Part shown: positions 1 to 3,926 of the stretch, one piece after another | How positions within the stretch are numbered: the first letter of the stretch is position 1 | Layout of the letters: every line of letters starts with the position of its first letter | NCBI GenBank assembly: GCA_016763915.1 | Contig: JAESSX010000194.1 | Coordinates: 1-5,127, forward strand | Reading direction: 5' to 3' | Source of the DNA: Rhodospirillales bacterium | Lineage (GTDB): Bacteria > Pseudomonadota > Alphaproteobacteria > Rhodospirillales_A > Casp-alpha2 | DNA length: 5,127 nt | Position numbers and translations under genes: made by a program | The notes under the pieces: generated by a model | The model's database searches: none | What the model was told of the DNA's origin: nothing | What the model saw: only the letters and a program-made list of their open reading frames with translations

Positions 1-192
1 GCGGCCGCCAACATCACCTGCCCGACCCTGCTGGTGCTCGGCGAGCGCGACGCCATGACTCCGGCCAAAGCCGCCAAGCCCCTGGCCGAGGCGATCCCCG
101 GCGCGCGGGTCACGACGCTGCCCGGCTGCGGCCATATGATGATGGCCGAACAGCCCGATGAAGTGCTGGACGCGCTGATCTCTGTTTTGTGA
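1..192 (+). CDS. Alpha/beta-hydrolase fold protein, C-terminal end (5' partial)
   Basis: Frame 1 is open from the first base to a TGA at 190-192, giving the last 63 residues of a protein whose start lies before the window. The stretch LLVLGERDAMTP (residues 10-21 of the fragment) is the usual beta-strand and turn carrying the acidic member of the catalytic triad (D17). GCGHMMMAEQPDEV (42-55) is the usual catalytic-histidine segment (H45) just before the final helix. Spacing and the short tail fit a small single-domain hydrolase or acyltransferase of the alpha/beta-hydrolase superfamily. The nucleophile elbow is outside the window, so whether it is an esterase, lactonase, haloperoxidase-like or C-C hydrolase cannot be said. 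It is on the same strand as the acetolactate synthase-like gene but 264 bp upstream, with a terminator-like structure between, so co-transcription is doubtful. Confidence 0.85.
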   Translation, partial: AAANITCPTLLVLGERDAMTPAKAAKPLAEAIPGARVTTLPGCGHMMMAEQPDEVLDALISVL

Positions 193-199
193 CGCCCGT

Positions 200-213
200 G
201 CGCCATGCGGCGC
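200..213 (+). other. Short hairpin just after the hydrolase stop
   Basis: GCGCC (200-204) and GGCGC (209-213) form a perfect 5-bp stem around an ATGC loop, 7 bp past the stop codon. It is followed by a pyrimidine-rich stretch (about 226-246) but not a clean T-run. It could help end transcription or protect the 3' end. At this GC content short GC hairpins arise by chance, so this is a weak call. Confidence 0.2.
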
Positions 214-301
214 CCCGGTCACGACCCTCTCTTTCCTTCCCTTTCAAAGCAATCCCCTTTAACCTTTGTCCCAGAGCCACAACGCATGGTTCGCCAACAC
301 T

Positions 302-334
302 CCGCAAAATAGCTCCTTATCTTTTCGGTTTTTT
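302..334 (+). terminator. Candidate rho-independent terminator
   Basis: CCG (302-304) plus AAAA (306-309), with one bulged C between them, can pair with TTTTCGG (322-328) across a 12-nt loop. Six T residues follow directly (329-334). The stem is short and AT-rich, so it is not strong, but it is the only stem followed by a T-run in this gap. It lies about 110 bp downstream of the hydrolase stop, where a terminator separating that gene from the next would be expected. Confidence 0.35.
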
Positions 335-414
335 CAGGTCTGTTTCATTCCGCGGGTGTCGGCGCCGTTGCCCATGCCATGCACGTCAGGCAGGCCCAAA
401 AAATGATCGTAATC

Positions 415-435
415 CGCTCACCCGGGTTGTGAGCG
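415..435. promoter_or_regulatory. Perfect 7-bp inverted repeat in the leader of the ThDP-enzyme gene
   Basis: CGCTCAC (415-421) and GTGAGCG (429-435) are exact inverted copies separated by 7 bp (CCGGGTT). The repeat ends 10 bp before the Shine-Dalgarno GGGAG (446-450) and 21 bp before the ATG at 457. The dyad could be an operator for a dimeric repressor or activator, or a stem-loop in the mRNA leader that limits ribosome access. I found no convincing -35/-10 pair around it, so its place relative to the transcription start is unknown. The symmetry is seen in the sequence; the function is inference. Confidence 0.45.
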
Positions 436-445
436 ACACCTAATT

Positions 446-450
446 GGGAG
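446..450 (+). promoter_or_regulatory. Ribosome binding site for the acetolactate synthase-like gene
   Basis: GGGAG lies 6 bp before the ATG at 457 and favours this start over the internal ATG at 490. The latter has its own purine-rich AAGAAGG (475-481), 8 bp upstream, so the start choice is not fully settled. Confidence 0.55.
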
Positions 451-456
451 CAAACC

Positions 457-2148
457 ATGGCAACAGCATCTGAGAAGAAGGTCAAAACAATGAAGGCGTC
501 CGACCTGTTCGTGCGCTGTCTCGAGGCCGAGGGCGTCGAACGCATCTTCGGCATCCCGGGCGAGGAGAACGCCGACCTGATGATCTCGCTGATGAACAGC
601 GAGATCGAGTTCGTGCTGTGCCGGCATGAACAGGCCGCGGCCTTTATCGCCGACGTCTATGGGCGGTTGACGGGCAAGCCGGGGGTGTGCCTGGCGACCC
701 TCGGCCCCGGCATCACCAACCTGGTGACCGGCCTCGCCGACGCCAACATGGACAACGCGCCGGTGGTCGCGATTATCGGCCAGGGCTCCACAAAGCGCCT
801 CCACAAGGAGAGCCACCAGAACATGGACGCCATCGCCATGTGCCTGCCGATCAGCAAGTGGGCGCATTCGATCCGCGACGAGGAGACGATCCCCGAGGTC
901 ATCCGCAAGGGCTTCAAGCTGGCCCAGGCCGAGAAGCCCGGGGTGACGGTGATCGAGCTGCCCGAAGACATCGCCGAGAAACCGGTCTCGCTGGAACCGA
1001 TGAACGTCTACACCACCCGGCGCCCCGCCGCCGACCACAAGGCGACGGCCCAGGCGGTCGAAACGCTGCTCGCGGCCAGGAACCCGATCATCCTGGCCGG
1101 CAACGGATCAATCCGCAAACGGGCGGCGGCACAGCTTCGCCGGCTGGCGCAAAAGACCGGCATTCCCGTGGTCAACACCTTCATGGGCAAGGGCGTGTTG
1201 CCGATGGACGACGAATTCTGCCTGTTCACCCTGGGCCTGCAGGCCAAGGACTACATCAACCACGCCTTCAGCGCGGTCGACGTGGTGATGACCGTCGGCT
1301 ACGACCTGGTCGAATACAGCCCGCATTTCTGGAACGCCAAAAAGGACAAGGAGATTATCCATATCGACTTCCTGCCGGCGGAGATCGACCATTATTACAC
1401 CGTGGCGGTCGACGTGGTGAGCGACATCGCGGATGCGCTGTGGCAGATCAACATGAAGCTCGAGCATGACCACGCCAGGGAGCTGCCGCTACACGACATC
1501 GGCAAGTGGCAGAAGCTGCGCAGCCAGATCCTCAAGGACTTCGCGATGGACAAAGACGACACGTCCTTCCCGATGAAACCGCAGAAGATCCTGTGGGACG
1601 TGCGCGAGGTGATGGGGGCGGACGACGTGCTGCTGTCCGATGTCGGCGCCCACAAGATGTGGATCTCCCGTTACTACCAGTGCTACGCACCGAACACCTG
1701 TCTTATCTCCAACGGCTTCTGCTCGATGGGCTTCGCCTTGCCGGGCACGATCGGCGCCAAGTTCGCCTGTCCCGACAACAACGTTTTGTCGATCTCCGGC
1801 GACGCCGGCTTCATGATGAACGTCCAGGACCTGGAGACGGCGGTGCGGCTCGGCATCAAGGCGGTGTTCATGGTGTGGGAGGACGGCGAGTACGGCCTGA
1901 TCAAGTGGAAGCAACAGACCCAATTCGACGGCAGGCACAGCGACCTCAGTTTCACCAATCCGGACTGGGAACTGCTCGCCAAGGCGTTCGGCATGTGGGG
2001 CCGCGAGGTGAAGACGGCGAGCGAGCTGAAACCGGCCCTCAAGGAAGCGTTCGAGCAGAAAGGGCCGGCGCTGATCGCGGTCAAGGTCGACTACGGCGAG
2101 AACATGAAGCTGACCAAGCGGTTGGGCGAGATCGAGGTGTCCATTTGA
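457..2148 (+). CDS. Acetolactate synthase-like ThDP enzyme, catabolic (AlsS/BudB-like) type
   Basis: This 563-aa protein is a full-length thiamine-diphosphate enzyme predicted to condense two pyruvates to 2-acetolactate in the cytoplasm. The N-terminal Pyr domain (about 13-180) has FGIPGEEN, RHEQ with the ThDP-activating Glu58, GPGITN (83-88) and ESHQ (118-121). The middle domain spans about 200-335. The C-terminal PP domain (about 388-545) carries the cofactor motif: GDAG (448-451) with Asp449, and Asp476 in WEDGEYG, 27 residues later, as likely Mg2+ ligands. The middle domain contains GYDLVEYSPHFWN (281-293), which resembles the catabolic AlsS family, and lacks the RFDDR motif of FAD-containing biosynthetic IlvB. 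No ilvN-type small subunit follows. GGGAG (446-450), 6 bp from the ATG, supports the start at 457. An alternative is the ATG at 490, where the conserved reading MKASDLF begins behind AAGAAGG. No acetolactate decarboxylase gene is visible. Pyruvate may not be the sole substrate; the family call is firm, the subtype less so. Confidence 0.9.
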   Translation: MATASEKKVKTMKASDLFVRCLEAEGVERIFGIPGEENADLMISLMNSEIEFVLCRHEQAAAFIADVYGRLTGKPGVCLATLGPGITNLVTGLADANMDNAPVVAIIGQGSTKRLHKESHQNMDAIAMCLPISKWAHSIRDEETIPEVIRKGFKLAQAEKPGVTVIELPEDIAEKPVSLEPMNVYTTRRPAADHKATAQAVETLLAARNPIILAGNGSIRKRAAAQLRRLAQKTGIPVVNTFMGKGVLPMDDEFCLFTLGLQAKDYINHAFSAVDVVMTVGYDLVEYSPHFWNAKKDKEIIHIDFLPAEIDHYYTVAVDVVSDIADALWQINMKLEHDHARELPLHDIGKWQKLRSQILKDFAMDKDDTSFPMKPQKILWDVREVMGADDVLLSDVGAHKMWISRYYQCYAPNTCLISNGFCSMGFALPGTIGAKFACPDNNVLSISGDAGFMMNVQDLETAVRLGIKAVFMVWEDGEYGLIKWKQQTQFDGRHSDLSFTNPDWELLAKAFGMWGREVKTASELKPALKEAFEQKGPALIAVKVDYGENMKLTKRLGEIEVSI

Positions 2149-2195
2149 GCCGGAACCTTCATTCCACGATCCTAACCTGCAAGAAAGGAAATGCC

Positions 2196-2216
2196 ATGGC
2201 ACCCCATTCCGATTGA
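2196..2216 (+). other. Possible six-codon leader ORF (MAPHSD) or gene-start remnant
   Basis: An AAGAAAGGAA tract (2181-2190) sits 5 bp before an ATG at 2196 that opens only six codons and stops at 2216. It lies in the 136-bp gap between the acetolactate synthase-like gene and the DM13 gene. It could be a leader peptide affecting the next gene, or the start of a decayed gene, since the next frame contains an Arg-Arg-rich reading (LNRRTIFSVS). So short an ORF has no coding statistics, so the claim rests only on the well-placed ribosome-binding tract. Confidence 0.2.
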
Positions 2217-2243
2217 ACCGCCGCACCATATTCTCCGTATCCT

Positions 2244-2270
2244 GCGGGATCGACCCGCGGGTTCAGATCC
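2244..2270 (+). other. Two mutually exclusive stem-loops before the DM13 gene
   Basis: GCGGG (2244-2248) and CCCGC (2254-2258) form a perfect stem with loop ATCGA. Overlapping it, GGATC (2247-2251) can instead pair with GATCC (2266-2270), which directly abuts the Shine-Dalgarno AGGAGG (2271-2276). The two pairings share bases and cannot coexist, so in principle they could switch access to the ribosome site. Stems of 5 bp are short and could be chance. Confidence 0.2.
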
Positions 2271-2276
2271 AGGAGG
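2271..2276 (+). promoter_or_regulatory. Strong Shine-Dalgarno of the DM13 gene
   Basis: AGGAGG is a full-strength ribosome-binding sequence, 8 bp before the ATG at 2285. It settles the start there rather than at the TTG at 2213, which has no such site and would bury the signal peptide behind 24 extra residues. Confidence 0.8.
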
Positions 2277-2284
2277 CACTATTC

Positions 2285-2662
2285 ATGAAAATTCAACGCG
2301 TCATCACGGTTTTTTTCGTCGCCGCATTGATGTCCGCCGCCGCCCATGCCGGCGAAGTCCGCAAGGGCGCCTTCAAGGGAGAGAGCCAGCACCAGACTTC
2401 GGGGCACGTTACTTTGTCGGGCGACGCAAATCAGGCGACTCTGACACTGGAATCCGATTTTCGGTTTGACGGCGCGCCGGATCCGAAGCTCGCCCTCGGC
2501 AACAACGGTTTCGATAAAAAAACCCTGTTCACCAAGCTCAAATCCAATTCCGGGGCCCAGGTTTACCGGCTGCCGCCCGGCATCGATCCGGCCAAGTACA
2601 ACGAAGTCTGGGTCTGGTGCGAGACCTACGACGTACCACTGGGCAAGGCGAAACTACGCTAG
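2285..2662 (+). CDS. Secreted single-domain DM13 protein (predicted redox/electron-transfer module)
   Basis: This 125-aa protein begins with a typical Sec signal peptide: MKIQR, a hydrophobic core (about 6-19) and a likely cut after AHA at residue 22. The mature part, about 100 residues, is essentially one DM13 domain. Seen are the opening GAFKGESQHQTSGHVTL (28-44), the GPD-like turn (GAPDPKLAL, 63-71), a G-x-x-x-Y-x-L-P strand (90-97), and the hallmark VWVWCETYDVPLGKAKL (108-124). Cys112 is the only cysteine. The DM13 family is known for this near-invariant cysteine and was proposed to do redox or electron-transfer chemistry, mostly in secreted proteins; its reaction is not established. Export to the periplasm is predicted, and no lipobox is present. 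It follows the acetolactate synthase-like gene by 136 bp on the same strand, possibly as a separate unit. A link between a periplasmic DM13 protein and a cytoplasmic pyruvate enzyme is not obvious. The domain call is strong and the role unknown. Confidence 0.85.
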   Translation: MKIQRVITVFFVAALMSAAAHAGEVRKGAFKGESQHQTSGHVTLSGDANQATLTLESDFRFDGAPDPKLALGNNGFDKKTLFTKLKSNSGAQVYRLPPGIDPAKYNEVWVWCETYDVPLGKAKLR

Positions 2663-3003
2663 CCTGCCAACGCCGGGATCAAACCAGCGCCCGAGGGCTT
2701 GTGGCCGCGCATTGCCGGGGGTTTCCGGCCTTCGGCCCAGGGACTTCAGTTCATAGCCAGGTGTGGACAATTGACCCTCCTCATTTGGATTGAAGTGGAG
2801 TTGCTCTTCCGGTCTGTGAAACTATGGGGCCGAACACTAGGCAGTAGAATTGGGAAGTAGTAGAATTTTCCCGCACCCTACGAAGGGGAGGATGGGATTG
2901 GAAAAATCGCGGGCCTGTTTCTGTGCAGCCGGGTCGGTTTCCGGGTGGTAGTTAACCGGACATTCGTCGGATTACGCCATTCGGTGGTTTGGAGCGAAGT
3001 TCA
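2663..3003. other. Intergenic gap between convergent genes, with a low-GC segment
   Basis: No gene is visible on either strand in these 341 bp between the stop of the DM13 gene and the stop of the dehydrogenase gene. The first 100 bp are GC-rich and contain overlapping hairpins: GCCGG/CCGGC (2714-2718/2725-2729) and GGCC/GGCC around TTC (2727-2737). These could weakly end plus-strand transcription, but no T-run follows. Positions 2761-3000 are about 53% GC by hand count, lower than the flanking genes appear. They hold a direct repeat AGTAGAATT (2843-2851 and 2859-2867) and a GGGAA/TTCCC inverted repeat (2852-2856/2868-2872). The segment may be the non-coding relic of an inserted element, but I find no transposase fragment or clear terminal repeats. 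Confidence 0.5.
2843..2872. repeat. Short direct repeat overlapped by an inverted repeat
   Basis: AGTAGAATT occurs at 2843-2851 and 2859-2867, a period of 16 bp. Overlapping these, GGGAA (2852-2856) and TTCCC (2868-2872) form a 5-bp inverted repeat with an 11-nt loop. Such an arrangement could be a protein-binding site or the edge of a decayed mobile element. Confidence 0.4.
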
Positions 3004-3903
3004 TTATGCAGAGCGTTTGGCACCCAAGCCTGCGAGCGTTCTGATTGTCCGGAAGATACCCGTGGTCCAATCTTCCTGGCCATGACCCTGGGCTCTGGCC
3101 ACGGCGTAGATTTGGCGGCCTGCTGAACCGGTGACCAGGGGCACGTTTAACCGGGCCGCCGTATCAAGGGCCAGGCCCATGTCTTTGTAGGCCAGATCAA
3201 GCATGAAGGCCGGGGTGGGGTCGTCTTTCAATGCCTTGTCGGGCCAGGTGGTGCGAATGTGACCCTGGCCGGCCGGAGTCTGGCTGATAACATCGGCGAC
3301 AATGTCATGGCTTATTCCAGCGGCTTCCGCCAAAGCCAAACCCTCCGCCGTCGCCAAATTGATCACCGCCGATATGTAGTTGTTGACCAGTTTGACCATG
3401 GCCCCGGAACCCAGGGGACCGCACGGCGTAATCGATTCCCCCAATACCTCCAGCAGAGGCATGGCGCGGGCGATATCGGCGTCCTCGCCACCGACCATAA
3501 ACGTTGACGTGCCGGCGGCGGCGTGGGCCGAGGTGCGTCCGGCCGGTGCGTCGATCATGTGAACGCCCTGTTCCGCCAAACGCTTGCCAAGGCGCTGCGT
3601 CTCTTCCGGCAGGATTGTGCTCATGTCGATGTACAGCGCGTCCTGGGAAATACTTTCGGCGATCCCGTTATCGCCGAAGACGACCTCTTCGACGATCGGC
3701 CCGACCTGCATCATGGTGAACACGAATTCCGCATCACGCGCCGCTTCCGACGGGTTGGCGGCGGCATTTGCGCCATCGGCAACCAGGGCCTGGACCGCGT
3801 CTGGATTGATATCGTAAACGCAAAGTTCGTGCCCGGCCTTGGCGAGATTGCGACTCATGGCCCCGCCCATTTGACCCAAACCGATAAAACCGATCTTCGC
3901 CAT
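3004..3903 (-). CDS. Beta-hydroxyacid dehydrogenase, YihU (sulfolactaldehyde reductase)-like
   Basis: This 299-aa cytoplasmic oxidoreductase belongs to the 3-hydroxyisobutyrate/6-phosphogluconate dehydrogenase superfamily and has its usual length. The Rossmann half shows GLGQMG (8-13) and an acidic Asp31 ending the second strand (VYDIN), which favours NAD(H) over NADP(H). The helical C-terminal half has catalytic Lys171 in KLVNN (171-175) and AYKDMGLAL (238-246). The substrate loop reads DAPAGRTSAHAAAGT (118-132). Most relatives (HIBADH, tartronate semialdehyde reductase) have DAPVSGG here, whereas E. coli YihU, as I recall it, has DVPVGRTSAN. Further YihU-like stretches are TTWPDKAL (218-225), PAFMLDLAYKD (231-241) and the near-terminal GQEDW (275-279). 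Substrate is therefore inferred to be a small C3 hydroxy/aldehyde compound with a strong anion, possibly sulfolactaldehyde/dihydroxypropanesulfonate. GGAGGA (3912-3917) lies 8 bp before the ATG at 3903. The gene follows the TRAP permease gene by 23 bp, so they form an operon. Family certain; sulfonate specificity moderate. Confidence 0.9.
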   Translation of the reverse strand: MAKIGFIGLGQMGGAMSRNLAKAGHELCVYDINPDAVQALVADGANAAANPSEAARDAEFVFTMMQVGPIVEEVVFGDNGIAESISQDALYIDMSTILPEETQRLGKRLAEQGVHMIDAPAGRTSAHAAAGTSTFMVGGEDADIARAMPLLEVLGESITPCGPLGSGAMVKLVNNYISAVINLATAEGLALAEAAGISHDIVADVISQTPAGQGHIRTTWPDKALKDDPTPAFMLDLAYKDMGLALDTAARLNVPLVTGSAGRQIYAVARAQGHGQEDWTTGIFRTIRTLAGLGAKRSA

Positions 3904-3911
3904 TATTTTGA

Positions 3912-3917
3912 TCCTCC
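3912..3917 (-). promoter_or_regulatory. Ribosome binding site of the dehydrogenase gene
   Basis: On the minus strand GGAGGA lies 8 bp before the ATG at 3903-3901, inside the 23-bp gap after the TRAP permease stop. It sets the start at the residues MAKIGF and rules out the roughly 100-residue upstream extension of the same frame, which would run antisense-like through the permease gene. Confidence 0.8.
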
Positions 3918-3926
3918 GAATTAAGT

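Noticed and set aside
427..435. Resemblance of TTGTGAGCG to the start of the lac operator
   Set aside because: Short match likely by chance; the region's own dyad (415-435) has different symmetry.
189..443. 84-aa ORF starting with GTG over the hydrolase stop
   Set aside because: No ribosome site, Arg/Pro-rich composition typical of non-coding GC-rich DNA, and it covers the terminator-like and inverted-repeat structures.
335..456. A sigma-70 promoter for the acetolactate synthase-like gene
   Set aside because: No pair of -35 and -10 like hexamers at proper spacing was convincing, for example TTGCCC at 368 has no -10 partner.
457..2148. Sulfoacetaldehyde acetyltransferase (Xsc) or sulfopyruvate decarboxylase identity, which would tie it to the YihU-like gene
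   Set aside because: The FGIPGEEN, RHEQ and GYDLVEYSPHFWN segments match acetolactate synthases, not Xsc, and the gene is on the opposite, convergent strand.
418..2229. Long minus-strand and alternative-frame ORFs across the acetolactate synthase-like gene
   Set aside because: They are His/Arg/Asp-rich shadows caused by high GC at third positions; the plus-strand frame has full family motifs.
2213..2284. TTG-start extension of the DM13 protein (24 extra residues)
   Set aside because: The ATG at 2285 has AGGAGG 8 bp upstream and opens directly on a signal peptide; the extension has neither.
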